Source of the DNA: Oscillospiraceae bacterium | GTDB lineage: Bacteria; Bacillota; Clostridia; Oscillospirales; Oscillospiraceae | Direction: 5' to 3' | Assembly: GCA_017473225.1 (NCBI GenBank) | Contig: JAFUMG010000009.1 | Coordinates: forward strand, 1 to 52,316 | DNA: 52,316 nucleotides | Part shown: piece after piece, positions 39,024-48,153 of the stretch | Layout: each line of letters starts with the position of its first letter | Numbering within the stretch: position 1 is the stretch's first letter | Notes under the pieces: generated by a model | Databases searched by the model: none | What the model saw: only the letters and a program-made list of their open reading frames with translations | What the model was told of the DNA's origin: nothing | Program-made: the position numbers and the translations under genes

Positions 39024-41108
39024 ATGCTGGAATTATTGGCACCCGCCGGATCTATGGAAGCCCTCCGCGCCGCCGTGCAGAACGGCGCCAACGCGGTATA
39101 TCTGGGCTGCGGCATGTTTAACGCCCGCCAGAGCGCGAAGAATTTTACACCCCAGACCCTGGTGGAGGCAGTGAAATACTGCCACGTCCGGGGCGTGGCG
39201 GTGCATCTGACCCTGAATACCCTGGTCTCCGACCGGGAGATGAAGGAGCTGACGGAGCTGATCCGTGTCGCCGCCGAGGCCGACGTGGACGCCTTCATCG
39301 TCCAGGACCTGGGTGTCATTCAGCTGTGCCGCCAGGTGGCGCCCAAGGTACCCATCCATGGCTCCACCCAGATGACGGTCCATTCCCTGCCCGGCGTGCT
39401 GTTCTGCGCGGCCCTGGGTATGAGCCGGGTGGTCCTGAGCCGGGAACTGAGCCGGGAGGAGATCCGGGATATCTGCGCCAATTCCCCCATCGAGATCGAG
39501 GTCTTCGGCCACGGCGCATTGTGCATGTGCTACTCCGGCCAGTGCTACCTGTCCGCTGCCATCGGTGGCCGGTCCGGCAACCGGGGCCACTGCGCCCAGC
39601 CCTGCCGCCAGAGCTACGGCTACGGCCGCTGGGAGAACAAATACCCCCTGAGCCTGAAGGACAACTGCCTGGTGGACTATGTCAAAGAGCTGGAGGAGAT
39701 GGGCGTCGCTTCCCTGAAGCTGGAGGGCCGCATGAAGCGGGCGGAATATGTGGCCACCGTCACCGCCGTCTACCGCCGGGCCATCGACTCCGGCGTCGTC
39801 ACCGACTCCATGATGGACGCCCTCCACATGGCCTTCAACCGGGAAGGCTTTACCGACGACTATTACCAGGGCCGGCCCGGACCCCAGATGTTCGGCGTCC
39901 GCAAGGACGAGCGGGAGAATCCCAAGTGGCTCCAGGCCGCCCGGCAGTCCTACGAAAACGCGGAAAATCCCCTGGTGGATATCAAATTCCGGGCAGTTGT
40001 CGCCGCCGGCGGCAGCTCCCTGACCGTCACCGACCCCGACGGACGCAGCTGCGAGGTCGCGGGCCCCGTGCCGGAGCAGGCCATCAACGTGGCACTGGAG
40101 CCGGCGGCCCTGGCCCAGCGGCTCAGCAAGACCGGCGGCACCCCCTACCGCTGCGTGGAGGTCCGCACCCAGGTGGAGCCGGGCCTGACCATGTCCGCCG
40201 CCGCCATCAACGCCATGCGCCGGGACGCTCTGAACCGGCTCAGCGCCCTCCGGGCCCGGCGGGAGAAGCCCTCCCTGGGCAAGCCCGCCCGGATCCCCGA
40301 CCACACCGGCCACGCCGGAATGCCGGGCCTTTCCGTCCAGGTCTCCTCTCTGGATCAGATCACCCCCAAGCTGGTGAAGACGGAAACGGTGATGCTCTAC
40401 GTCCCCGTCCATGTGCTGCTGCAGGACTCCCAGCTGTGCATCGACCTGCTGCGCCGGGGCCGGATCGCCGCGGTGCTCCCCCGGATCGTCCATGACGACG
40501 AGCTGCCCAAGCTGAAAAAGCGGCTGCAGAAGCTCCAGGAGCTGGGGCTGAAGGAGGTCCTGGTGGGCAATGTGGGCCTGCTGATGGTGGCCCGGGAGCT
40601 GGGGCTGAAGATCCGGGGCGACTTCGGCCTGAATGTCTACAATTCCGCCGCGGTGCAGTTTCTCAGCAAGCTGAATCTGGCGTCCGTGACGCTGAGCTTT
40701 GAGATGACCATGCCCCAGATCCGGGACCTGAGCAAGCTGGTCCCCTGCGAGATCCTGATCTACGGCCGGATGCCCCTGATGGTCATGGAGAACTGCCTGA
40801 TGCGAAACCGCACCGGCGAATGCTCCTGCTCCTCCGGCCCCGCCATGAAGCTCACCGACAAGACCGGCGCGGAATTCCCTGTCATCAAGGACGGCGATTC
40901 CTGCCGCAGCGTGCTGCTCAACGGCAAGAAGCTCAGCTGGCTGGACCGTCAGGAGGACCTGACGAAGATCGGCGTCTGGGCCACCCGGCTGTATTTCACC
41001 ACCGAAAGCGGCAAGGAAGTGGACCGGGTACTCTCCGAATATGTACATCCCAGCGCCTTCGACCCCGGCGCCTGCACCAGAGGACTGTACTTAAGAGGTG
41101 TTGAGTAA
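39024..41108 (+). CDS. U32-family protein with DUF3656, RlhA-like
   Basis: A 694-residue cytoplasmic protein. Residues 1-300 are the U32 core (ELLAPAGSMEALRAAVQNGANAVYLG, AFIVQDLGV, HGSTQMTVHS) with the Fe-S cysteine cluster GALCMCYSGQCYLSAAIGGR, RGHCAQPCRQSY and KDNCLVDYVKELEEMG. A DUF3656-type middle and C-terminal region follow, ending with further Cys in NRTGECSCSSG. E. coli RlhA, which hydroxylates C2501 of 23S rRNA, has this layout, so RNA hydroxylation is more likely than protease activity. Its stop codon touches the repeat E arm that carries the next gene. Confidence 0.88.
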   Translation: MLELLAPAGSMEALRAAVQNGANAVYLGCGMFNARQSAKNFTPQTLVEAVKYCHVRGVAVHLTLNTLVSDREMKELTELIRVAAEADVDAFIVQDLGVIQLCRQVAPKVPIHGSTQMTVHSLPGVLFCAALGMSRVVLSRELSREEIRDICANSPIEIEVFGHGALCMCYSGQCYLSAAIGGRSGNRGHCAQPCRQSYGYGRWENKYPLSLKDNCLVDYVKELEEMGVASLKLEGRMKRAEYVATVTAVYRRAIDSGVVTDSMMDALHMAFNREGFTDDYYQGRPGPQMFGVRKDERENPKWLQAARQSYENAENPLVDIKFRAVVAAGGSSLTVTDPDGRSCEVAGPVPEQAINVALEPAALAQRLSKTGGTPYRCVEVRTQVEPGLTMSAAAINAMRRDALNRLSALRARREKPSLGKPARIPDHTGHAGMPGLSVQVSSLDQITPKLVKTETVMLYVPVHVLLQDSQLCIDLLRRGRIAAVLPRIVHDDELPKLKKRLQKLQELGLKEVLVGNVGLLMVARELGLKIRGDFGLNVYNSAAVQFLSKLNLASVTLSFEMTMPQIRDLSKLVPCEILIYGRMPLMVMENCLMRNRTGECSCSSGPAMKLTDKTGAEFPVIKDGDSCRSVLLNGKKLSWLDRQEDLTKIGVWATRLYFTTESGKEVDRVLSEYVHPSAFDPGACTRGLYLRGVE

Positions 41109-41530
41109 ATGCAAAATGCAGAATGCAGAATGCAAAATGAGGATGCTGTACGGGAGAACGCGGCAGTCGACAAAAGTTTTGAGTTCGCTGTCAGGATCGT
41201 GAATCTGTATAAGTATCTGACTCACGAGCATAAAGAGTATATCCTCTCCAAGCAACTCCTCCGCTCCGGTACCAGTATTGGCGCCAATGTCGCAGAAGCC
41301 CAGTGGGGGCAGAGTAAGGCTGACTTCACAGCTAAAATGAATATTGCTCTGAAAGAAGCAAGCGAAACACATTATTGGCTAAAGCTGTTGTATAGAACAG
41401 ATTATCTGAGCAGACGGCAATATGAGAGCCTCCGTGCAGACGTACAGGAACTTCTGGGAATCCTTATGTCAATCTGCAAAACCGCAAGCACTTCAAAATA
41501 ATTTTGCCTTTTGCATTCAGCATTTTGCAT
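41109..41530 (+). mobile_element. Repeat E carrying a four-helix-bundle gene (candidate parent element)
   Basis: A 422-base unit. The left arm (41109-41138, built from ATGCAAAAT/GCAGAAT units) and right arm (41501-41530) are inverted repeats matching at about 27 of 30 positions. At 18071, 22403, 28526 and 45844 the same arms enclose only short hairpins; here they enclose a complete gene. This fits a mobile or formerly mobile element whose other copies lost their gene. No transposase-like protein is present. Confidence 0.7.
41130..41501 (+). CDS. Four-helix-bundle protein (S23/IVP, TIGR02436)
   Basis: A 123-residue (130 if started at 41109) basic, all-helical protein. The hallmark stretch DKSFEFAVRIVNLYKYL, SKQLLRSGTSIGANVAEAQ, FTAKMNIALKEASETHYWL and ELLGILMSICKTA matches the family found in 23S rRNA intervening sequences and related to the Avd protein of diversity-generating retroelements. 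Those proteins bind nucleic acid. Both candidate start codons lie in the repeat's left arm, so the arm supplies the translation start. Its GC content is clearly lower than that of the flanking genes, consistent with acquisition. Confidence 0.88.
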   Translation: MQNEDAVRENAAVDKSFEFAVRIVNLYKYLTHEHKEYILSKQLLRSGTSIGANVAEAQWGQSKADFTAKMNIALKEASETHYWLKLLYRTDYLSRRQYESLRADVQELLGILMSICKTASTSK

Positions 41531-41554
41531 TTCACGCACATGAAAGGAAAACGT

Positions 41555-42130
41555 ATGCAGTTAATCTTAGCCTCCGCCTCGCCGCGGCGGCGGGAGCTGA
41601 TGGGCTTGTTCCGTCAGCCCTTCCTGGTCCGGGCGGCGGATATCGATGAAACCATGGACCCGGCGGCGGACCCCTGGGCCGAAGTGGGCCGGGTCAGCCG
41701 GGCCAAGGCCATGGCCACCCCCCGGGAGGCGGATGACGTGGTCGTCGCTGCCGATACCATCGTGGTCTGCCAGGGCCGGGTGCTGGGCAAGCCCCACTCA
41801 GAGGAGGAAGCGGCGGCGATGCTGCGGCTGCTCTCCGGCCGGGACCACCAGGTGATGACCGGCATGACCGTCCTCCGGGGCGATGCCGCCGAGACAATTA
41901 CCGAGGTCACCGACGTCCACTTCCGGGACCTGTCGGACCGGGAGATCCGGGCCTATGTGGCCACCGGGGAGCCCATGGACAAGGCCGGCGCCTACGGCAT
42001 CCAGGGCGGCGGCGCCCTGTTCTGCACCCATATGGTGGGGGACTATTATAACGTGATGGGACTGCCGGTCTGCCGTCTGGGGCAGATGCTGCGAAAGACA
42101 GCCCCGGAATGGATGGGAGAAAATCTATGA
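41555..42130 (+). CDS. maf: Maf-type nucleotide pyrophosphatase
   Basis: A 191-residue cytoplasmic house-cleaning enzyme that hydrolyses non-canonical or excess nucleoside triphosphates (dTTP/UTP class). Motifs: LILASASPRRRELM at the N-terminus, VSRAKAMA, DDVVVAADTIVVCQGRVLGKP, SGRDHQVMTGM and GEPMDKAGAYGIQG. The start is 41555 with AAAGG upstream; the frame runs back into repeat E, which is not coding. It heads the maf-mreC-mreD-PBP2 cluster, an order also known in Bacillus, though mreB is absent here. Confidence 0.95.
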   Translation: MQLILASASPRRRELMGLFRQPFLVRAADIDETMDPAADPWAEVGRVSRAKAMATPREADDVVVAADTIVVCQGRVLGKPHSEEEAAAMLRLLSGRDHQVMTGMTVLRGDAAETITEVTDVHFRDLSDREIRAYVATGEPMDKAGAYGIQGGGALFCTHMVGDYYNVMGLPVCRLGQMLRKTAPEWMGENL

Positions 42131-43014
42131 GACATTTATTTACCACCAAGATCAGGGTGCTGATCATCGTGGCGGTGCTGCTGGCGGCGGGTCTGGCCGT
42201 CCTGAGCAACGCCACCGGACTGAGCATCCCCAGTATGCTGGTCCAGGGTGCGCTGGCCCCCTTCAAGGCCGGCGCCAACGCCCTGACCAAGCAGGCGGAG
42301 CAGTTCTACGGCTATATGTTCCGCTATGAGACCCTGGCCGCGGAAAACGAGGCCCTGAAGGCCCAGATCGCCGAGATGGAGGACACCGCCCGCCAGGCCG
42401 ACGCCACCGCCCGTGAAAACATCCGCCTGCGGGAGCAGATGGACCTGCTGTCCTACAACGATGATTACGTCACCGTGGACGCCTATATCATCTCCTGGAG
42501 CTCCAACGACTGGACCAATACCTTCACCATCAACCGGGGGGAAAACGCGGGCATCAAAGAAAACATGTGCGTCATCACCTCCAACGGTGAGGTGGTGGGC
42601 CTGGTCACCGAATCCGGCGCCAACTACGCCGTGGTCAAGACGGTGCTGGACTCCACCCTGGAGATCTCCGCCACCATCGCCTCCTCCGGCTACAACGGCA
42701 TGGTCAGCGGCGGCTACGAAAACGGCCGCAAGGACCTGCTGCGGATGGACTATCTGGATTCCTCCGCCATCATCCGGAACAAGGACCAGGTGGTCACCTC
42801 CGGCTCCACCATCTACCCCAAGGGCCTGATCCTGGGCTATGTGGTGGACGCAGGCTTCGGCGATACCGGCGTGGCCAAGTACGCCGTGCTGGAGCCTGCC
42901 GCGGAGATCGGCTCTCTGGAGCAGGTGTTCATCATCACCCAGTTCGGCGATACCGGCGCGGCGGCGGAGACCGTCCCGGCGGACCAGACGACCCAGACGG
43001 ACGGAGTTGGTTAA
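42127..43014 (+). CDS. mreC: Rod shape-determining protein MreC
   Basis: A 295-residue envelope protein: one membrane helix at about 10-30, a coiled coil at about 65-105 (ETLAAENEALKAQIAEMEDTARQADATARENIRLREQ), and the beta-barrel domain with SWSSNDWTNTFTINRGENAGIKENMCV, GLVTESGANYAVVKTV and GYVVDAGFGDTGVAKYAVLEPAA. It would organise PBP2/RodA in wall elongation. It starts within the maf stop (ATGA overlap). The C-terminal tail is Thr/Gln-rich. Confidence 0.95.
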   Translation: MRHLFTTKIRVLIIVAVLLAAGLAVLSNATGLSIPSMLVQGALAPFKAGANALTKQAEQFYGYMFRYETLAAENEALKAQIAEMEDTARQADATARENIRLREQMDLLSYNDDYVTVDAYIISWSSNDWTNTFTINRGENAGIKENMCVITSNGEVVGLVTESGANYAVVKTVLDSTLEISATIASSGYNGMVSGGYENGRKDLLRMDYLDSSAIIRNKDQVVTSGSTIYPKGLILGYVVDAGFGDTGVAKYAVLEPAAEIGSLEQVFIITQFGDTGAAAETVPADQTTQTDGVG

Positions 43015-43017
43015 GCC

Positions 43018-43656
43018 ATGGCAACACGAAACAGCCGCGGAAAGCGGACCTACCGAAGCCGGCAGACCTACCCCAGACGCAGGAACAAATACGAATTCAA
43101 GCCGGACCCCAAGGGGACCAATCTGCTGAAGGCCATCCACCTGACCCGCCAGCAGCGCCTGCAGTACCTGAAATGGACGCTGTACGCCCTGCTGTGCCTG
43201 TTTTTGCTGGTGGTGCAGGATGTGATCATGAGCCAGATCCATTTTTCCGGCGCCACCACCGACCTGGCGGTCTGCGGCATCCTGCTCATCGGCATCCTGG
43301 CCGGTGCCGAGGACGGCGGCCTGTTTGCCCTGATCGCCTCCATCATCTACTGGTTCTCCGGCTCCGCGCCGGGACCCTATGTGATCGCTGTGATCACACT
43401 GCTGACCATCGGAGCCTCCCTGTTCCGCCAGAGCTTCTGGCACCGGGGCTTCGGCTCCATCATGCTCTGCGCCGGCCTGGCCATGCTGCTCTATGAGCTG
43501 GCCATTTTCCTCATCGGCATCTTCACGGGCCGCACCCTGTGGGCGAGGATCGGTGTCTTCACCCTGACGGGCGTCATGTCCGTGCTGGTGATGCTGGCGC
43601 TGTACCCCCTGGCCAAGGCCATCGGTAAAATCGGAGGAGAAACATGGAAAGAATAA
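43018..43656 (+). CDS. mreD: MreD-like protein with a basic N-terminal extension
   Basis: A 212-residue membrane protein, three bases after mreC. The first 52 residues are very basic and cytoplasmic (Arg-rich, TRNSRGKRTYRSRQ), which ordinary MreD lacks. About five helices follow (near residues 53-75, 80-110, 112-130, 145-170 and 180-200), in the MreD pattern. It overlaps the PBP2 gene by 13 bases. The call depends largely on context between mreC and PBP2; the sequence itself is weakly conserved. Confidence 0.82.
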   Translation: MATRNSRGKRTYRSRQTYPRRRNKYEFKPDPKGTNLLKAIHLTRQQRLQYLKWTLYALLCLFLLVVQDVIMSQIHFSGATTDLAVCGILLIGILAGAEDGGLFALIASIIYWFSGSAPGPYVIAVITLLTIGASLFRQSFWHRGFGSIMLCAGLAMLLYELAIFLIGIFTGRTLWARIGVFTLTGVMSVLVMLALYPLAKAIGKIGGETWKE

Positions 43657-45752
43657 GCCGATTTCGCGCGATCGTGCTGCTGGTGATCATTGGTCTGATC
43701 CTGGGCTTTTTCAGCCTGCGGCTGTTCCAGCTGCAGATCATTGAGACCGACGGCAACACCGACAACACCACCACCTACACCACCCTGACCCGTGTCAAGG
43801 CGGCCCGGGGCGATATCCTGGACCGCAACGGCAACATCCTGGTGGGCAACCGGGCCAGCTATGACCTGGTATTCAACCACTACGTCATCACATCCAACTC
43901 CAACACCAACGAAGCGCTGTACAAGCTGGTGAAAAAGTGCCAGGAGCTGGGGGTCGAATACAACGACCATTTCCCCATCACCGCCACCCGGCCCTTCGAG
44001 TACACCCTGGACGACTATACCACCGCCTGGCGGGGCTATTTCCAGAGCTACCTGTCGGACCGGAGCATCGACTCGGACATCACCGCCCCGCTGCTGCTGA
44101 ACAAGCTCCGGGAGCGCTACAAGATCCCCGACAACTGGACCGACGAGGAGGCCCGGGCCGTCATCGGCCTGCGGTATGAATTCGACCTGCGTGGCGTGGC
44201 GAACCTGAGCAACTACGTCTTCATCGAGGACGTCTCCGACGAGCACCTCTCCGCCATCAAGGAGCTGAATACCCCCGGCCTGATGGTGGAATCCTCCACC
44301 GTCCGGGAATACCATACCAGCTACGCCGCCCACATCCTGGGCACCATGGGCGCCATGAACTCCGACCAGTGGACGGAATACAAGGCCAAGGGCTACGCCA
44401 TGGACGCCGTCATCGGCCAGTCCGGCTTTGAGGCCGCCTTCGAGGAATACCTCCACGGCACCGACGGCACCCGTGTCGACGTGGTCGACAAGAACGGCAC
44501 CATCATCTCCCAGTACTACGCCAACGAGTATGACGAGGACGGCAACGTCATCGGCACCAAATCTCCCCAGGCGGGCAACAACGTGGAGACCACCATCGAC
44601 CTGAACATCCAGATCATCGCCGAGGACGCTCTGGCGGACGTCATCGCCTACCTGCAGGACCCGGAGCAGAACAAGGAAGAAGCGGGCCGTGACGTGGAGG
44701 GCGCCGCCGTCGTGGTCATGGAGGTCAAGACCGGCGACGTGCTGGCCTGCGCCTCTTATCCCACCTACAACCCCATCACCTATAACCAGGATTACAACGA
44801 CATCCTCCAGCAGGACTTTAACCCCCTGTTCAACCGGGCCTTCCACGCGGCCTATCCCCCCGGATCGGCCTTTAAGCCCTGCACCCTCATCGCCGCCATG
44901 AACACCGGCAAGTACACCGCCGGCGAGCTGATCAAGGACGAAGGCGTCTTCACCGAGTACGACGGCTTCAGCCCCAAGTGTCTGGTCTACTCCAACTACG
45001 GCATCACCCACGGCGAGATCGACGCCCAGAAGGCCCTGGAGGTCTCCTGCAACTACTTCTTCTACGAGCTGGCGGACCGTCTGCCCAGCGACGACACCCT
45101 GGATGAGACCGCCAAGGCCCTGGGTCTGGGCGAGCCCACCGGCATCGAGCTGGACGAGACCATAGGCTACCGCTCCAATCTGGAAACCAAGAAGCTCCTC
45201 TACGGCGACGGCATCAACTCCGGCTACTACATCGGCAACCGGATCCTGGCCGCCATCGGACAGGACGAAAACCGCTTCAGCCCCATGCAGCTGGCGGTCT
45301 ACGCCAGCACCCTGGCCAACAAGGGCATCCGCATGAAGGCCACCTTCCTGAACCGCGTGGTCTCCGCCGACTACCGAAGCCTGGTCTATGAAAACCAGCC
45401 GGTACCCGTCAGCACCCTGGAGATCAGCGAAGAGACCTACCGGACCTATGTCGAAGGCATGAAGGCCGTCGTCAGCGGCGGCCAGGGTACCGCCCGAAAC
45501 ACCATGGCGGGCCTGGATGTGGAGGTCGCCGCCAAGACCGGTACCGCCCAGACCGGTATGCTGGGCTCCGACCACGGCTCCTTCATCTGCTTCGCCCCCG
45601 CGGACGATCCCGAGATCGCCATCGTGGTCTACGGCGAGAAGGCCGCCCACGGCGCCACCCTGGGCCGCGTGGCCAAGGCCGTCATCGAAGCCTACTTCGC
45701 CAACGACGATGTGGTGGGCGATGTGGTCTATGTGGAGAACACCATGGGCTAA
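43644..45752 (+). CDS. mrdA: Penicillin-binding protein 2, elongation transpeptidase
   Basis: A 702-residue class B PBP that cross-links peptidoglycan during cell elongation with RodA and MreC/D. One N-terminal helix at about 8-28; PBP dimer domain from about 55 (RVKAARGDILDRNGNILVGNRASYDLVF) to about 260; transpeptidase domain with S-x-x-K as PPGSAFKPCTL (Ser near 410), SCN in LEVSCNYFFYEL and KTG in VAAKTGTAQTG near 630. All catalytic motifs are intact. The N-terminal insertion around residues 110-150 is longer than in many homologues. Confidence 0.95.
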   Translation: MERISRFRAIVLLVIIGLILGFFSLRLFQLQIIETDGNTDNTTTYTTLTRVKAARGDILDRNGNILVGNRASYDLVFNHYVITSNSNTNEALYKLVKKCQELGVEYNDHFPITATRPFEYTLDDYTTAWRGYFQSYLSDRSIDSDITAPLLLNKLRERYKIPDNWTDEEARAVIGLRYEFDLRGVANLSNYVFIEDVSDEHLSAIKELNTPGLMVESSTVREYHTSYAAHILGTMGAMNSDQWTEYKAKGYAMDAVIGQSGFEAAFEEYLHGTDGTRVDVVDKNGTIISQYYANEYDEDGNVIGTKSPQAGNNVETTIDLNIQIIAEDALADVIAYLQDPEQNKEEAGRDVEGAAVVVMEVKTGDVLACASYPTYNPITYNQDYNDILQQDFNPLFNRAFHAAYPPGSAFKPCTLIAAMNTGKYTAGELIKDEGVFTEYDGFSPKCLVYSNYGITHGEIDAQKALEVSCNYFFYELADRLPSDDTLDETAKALGLGEPTGIELDETIGYRSNLETKKLLYGDGINSGYYIGNRILAAIGQDENRFSPMQLAVYASTLANKGIRMKATFLNRVVSADYRSLVYENQPVPVSTLEISEETYRTYVEGMKAVVSGGQGTARNTMAGLDVEVAAKTGTAQTGMLGSDHGSFICFAPADDPEIAIVVYGEKAAHGATLGRVAKAVIEAYFANDDVVGDVVYVENTMG

Positions 45753-45761
45753 ACGCCTCCC

Positions 45762-45789
45762 GAAGCGCCGTCCCCCCCGACGGCGCTTC
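45762..45789 (+). terminator. Hairpin after PBP2, weak terminator
   Basis: GAAGCGCCGTC and GACGGCGCTTC arms close to the stop, but without a T-tract. Confidence 0.4.
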
Positions 45790-45810
45790 ATCATGTCAAA
45801 GGATTTTAAA

Positions 45811-45982
45811 AATGTAGTTTGTCGCTCTGCCTACGGCATCGCAATGCAAAATTCAAAATGCAAAATGCAAAATAATGGTGTGCGCAAAGCGCACAATTGA
45901 AATGATTTCCGCAGGAAATACCTCAATTTTGCATTTTGCATTCAGCATTCTGCATTTCGTGCAACAGCACGATAAGCTACAA
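45811..45982. repeat. Repeat E copy 5 inside the shared border pair
   Basis: Outer borders ATGTAGTTTGTCGC and ACGATAAGCTACAATTT. The inner arms (45844, ATGCAAAATTC units; to 45955, GCATTCAGCATTCTGC) enclose the same GTGTGCGC...GCGCAC and TTTCCGCAGGAAA core as 28526. Confidence 0.88.
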
Positions 45983-46008
45983 TTTCCAACCGCTTTAAGG
46001 AGATCCCA

Positions 46009-46413
46009 ATGAATAAGAAAATCCTCTTCGCCCTGTGGGGCGGTCTTTTCGCCCTGTGCGCGGGTCTGGGCTTCATCCCGGAGCCCACCGGCTTCCTGAA
46101 ATTCCTGCTGGCCGCCCTTTCCGTCGGCTTCTTCGTCCCCGGCTTCCTGCTGCTGCGGGAATGCGGCAAAACCGGCGACCGGCACACCCTTCAGCTGGTC
46201 CGGAACCTGTCCGCCTTGTCCCTGGCCGTCACGCTGGCGCTGCTGATCGCCAATTTTCTGTCCGTCCTGGGCAGCGAGACCCTGGGCAGCATCCTCTACT
46301 ATATGCTGGTCATCGTCTCGTCCCCCATGGTTTGCGGCCAGTATTGGGTGCTGAGCCTGTTTTTATGGGCCTGCCTGATGATCGCCAGCGGGAAGGCGCT
46401 GAAAAAGAAATAA
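46009..46413 (+). CDS. Small membrane protein with four helices
   Basis: A 134-residue protein that is almost entirely four hydrophobic segments (about 5-22, 28-50, 65-90 and 93-125) with a short charged link (RECGKTGDRHTLQLVRN) after the second and a Lys tail. Family not recognised. AAGGAG lies upstream and a strong hairpin downstream. It stands alone between two repeats. Confidence 0.75.
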   Translation: MNKKILFALWGGLFALCAGLGFIPEPTGFLKFLLAALSVGFFVPGFLLLRECGKTGDRHTLQLVRNLSALSLAVTLALLIANFLSVLGSETLGSILYYMLVIVSSPMVCGQYWVLSLFLWACLMIASGKALKKK

Positions 46414-46419
46414 AATTTG

Positions 46420-46450
46420 ACCCGGCGGTCCATAAGGACCGCCGGGTTCT
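46420..46450 (+). terminator. Terminator of the four-helix membrane protein
   Basis: ACCCGGCGGTCC-ATAA-GGACCGCCGGGT followed by TCTTC. Confidence 0.65.
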
Positions 46451-46467
46451 TCGTCTTCAGGTGTTCA

Positions 46468-46785
46468 AATTGTAGTTTATCGCTCCGTTGAATAGTGGTT
46501 GCGGCGTCTAAAAAATACGCTGTCATTGCGAACCAGTCCGCATTGAATTGTGGTATGGCTGCCACCGGCAGCCATAATATTGTAGATTCGCTGCGCGGAG
46601 CACCACTAGCGTGGCAATCCCCTATGGCGGCGCAATGCAGTTGGATGCTGAACATGCTGGTATTTCCGGACGTAATTTGCCGTTTTAATCTCTTTGAAGT
46701 CCCGGAAGAACCGGGGGATTGCCACGCCAGTGTGAGCACTGGCTCGCAATGACGTGCTTCTTTTTAACTGCACGCTAAACTACAA
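46468..46785. repeat. Repeat B copy 2 inside the shared border pair
   Basis: Borders AAATTGTAGTTTATCG (46468) and GCTAAACTACAATTTT (46785) enclose the B unit at 46522-46753 (ends GTCATTGCGAACCAGT / ACTGGCTCGCAATGAC), which is inverted relative to 19563. Directly after it, 46787-46816 holds one isolated repeat E arm. Confidence 0.88.
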
Positions 46786-46849
46786 TTTTACATTTTGCAT
46801 TCAGCATTCAGCATTTCCCGCCACGGCGGGCGAAAATCCAATTTCCCTC

Positions 46850-48019
46850 TCAATTAAAGGCCTCGGGGTCGAAGGTGATGACCGTGTAATAGGTCCCCTC
46901 GCCCAGGTCGTTCAGGGCCCCTTCCAGGGCCGCCTTGATGGTCTCCTCCTGGCCCAGCAGGTCCGCGGGCAGCGCCACGTCGAAGATCAGATTCGTGTGC
47001 CCCGTGCCCGGGACCATGCGGAAATCATGGATGCTCAGCCGGCTGTCCTTCACATGGAGGATGGCCAGCACCAGCTGGCGCATCCGGTCCAGCCGGGGGT
47101 CGTTGGTCACCACCGGGTCATAGTGGATCACCAGATGGATGCCGTGGCTTTCCAGGCATTCCCGCTCCATATCGTCGATGAGCTCGTGGCACTGGAGCGG
47201 ATCCTCCTTCTGGTCCATCTCCACATGGATGCTGGCAAACCGCTGGCCGGGGCCGTAGTCATGGACCATCAGGTCGTGATAGCCCAGGACCTTGGGGCAG
47301 TCTTCGATATAGTCCACGATCCGCTGCCGCAGAGCCGGGTCCGCCGCTTCGCCCAGCAGGGGGGAGATGGTCTCCCGGGCCAGATTCCAGCCGCTGTACA
47401 GGATGAACACCGCCACCGCCAGACCCATCCAGCCGTCCACCCGCCATTGGGTGAAATACTCCACGAGGGCCGCCAGCAGCACCGCGGCGGTGGCGACGCA
47501 GTCGTTGCGGCTGTCGGCGGCGGTGGCCGCCAGGGCAGAGGAGCCGATGAGCTTTCCCAGCCTGCGGTTGAACAGACACATCCACAGCTTCACGGCGATG
47601 GACACCCCCAGGATCACCGCCGTCAGGGCGGTGTATTCCACCGGCGCGGGCTTGAGGATCTTGCTGATGGAGGACTTCGCCAGCTCAAAGCCGATGAACA
47701 GGATCAGCGCCGCCACCGCCAGGCCCGACAGATATTCCGACCGGGCGTGGCCGTAGGGATGGTGGGCATCGGCGGGCTTCTCCGCCATCTTGAAGCCCCA
47801 CAGCGTAACGATGGAGCTGGCCGCGTCGGACAAATTGTTCAGTGCGTCGGCGGTGATGGACATGGACCCGGACAGGGCGCCGGCGGTCAGCTTGCCCACC
47901 GACAGCAGCAGGTTGCAGACGATGCCCGTCAGGCCCGAGAGCTTTCCCACCGCCGCCCGGGTCTTGGGATCGTCAAACTGGTCACCGCGGACGAAGCGCC
48001 GCAGCAGAAAATTGGTCAT
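46850..48019 (-). CDS. Cation diffusion facilitator transporter
   Basis: A 389-residue metal-ion/proton antiporter of the CDF (ZT_dimer) family. Six helices within residues about 20-215, with metal-site acids in SMSITADALNNLSDAASS and the family loop ADAHHPYGHARSEYLSGL, then AADSRNDCVATAAVL. The C-terminal cytoplasmic dimer domain (from about 225) has ITVNPDPRLD-like strands; it is longer than usual by about 80 residues. Metal could be Zn, Mn, Fe or Co. The start at 48019 has GGAGG upstream; the frame extends into the DegV promoter region without a site. Confidence 0.93.
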   Translation of the reverse strand: MTNFLLRRFVRGDQFDDPKTRAAVGKLSGLTGIVCNLLLSVGKLTAGALSGSMSITADALNNLSDAASSIVTLWGFKMAEKPADAHHPYGHARSEYLSGLAVAALILFIGFELAKSSISKILKPAPVEYTALTAVILGVSIAVKLWMCLFNRRLGKLIGSSALAATAADSRNDCVATAAVLLAALVEYFTQWRVDGWMGLAVAVFILYSGWNLARETISPLLGEAADPALRQRIVDYIEDCPKVLGYHDLMVHDYGPGQRFASIHVEMDQKEDPLQCHELIDDMERECLESHGIHLVIHYDPVVTNDPRLDRMRQLVLAILHVKDSRLSIHDFRMVPGTGHTNLIFDVALPADLLGQEETIKAALEGALNDLGEGTYYTVITFDPEAFN

Positions 48020-48153
48020 AGGATCTTCCTCCAAAAAAGCTTTGCTGAGCCGCCTGCCCCCGAAATCAGTCAAAAATACGATTCTACCCCCGGTAGAATC
48101 CGGGATTCTACTCACAAGAGGGCCCCCGAGCGGGGGATTCTCGCCGAAAAGGG

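Noticed and set aside
43491-45794. Long open frame antisense to mreD and PBP2
   Set aside because: Composition is a Gly/Val/Asp-rich shadow with no domain; the plus-strand PBP2 has all catalytic motifs.
18071-46816. CRISPR array made of the GCAAAATGCAGAATGC units
   Set aside because: The units are 7-8 bases long, imperfect, form inverted arms of hairpins and have no unique spacers; no cas gene is present.
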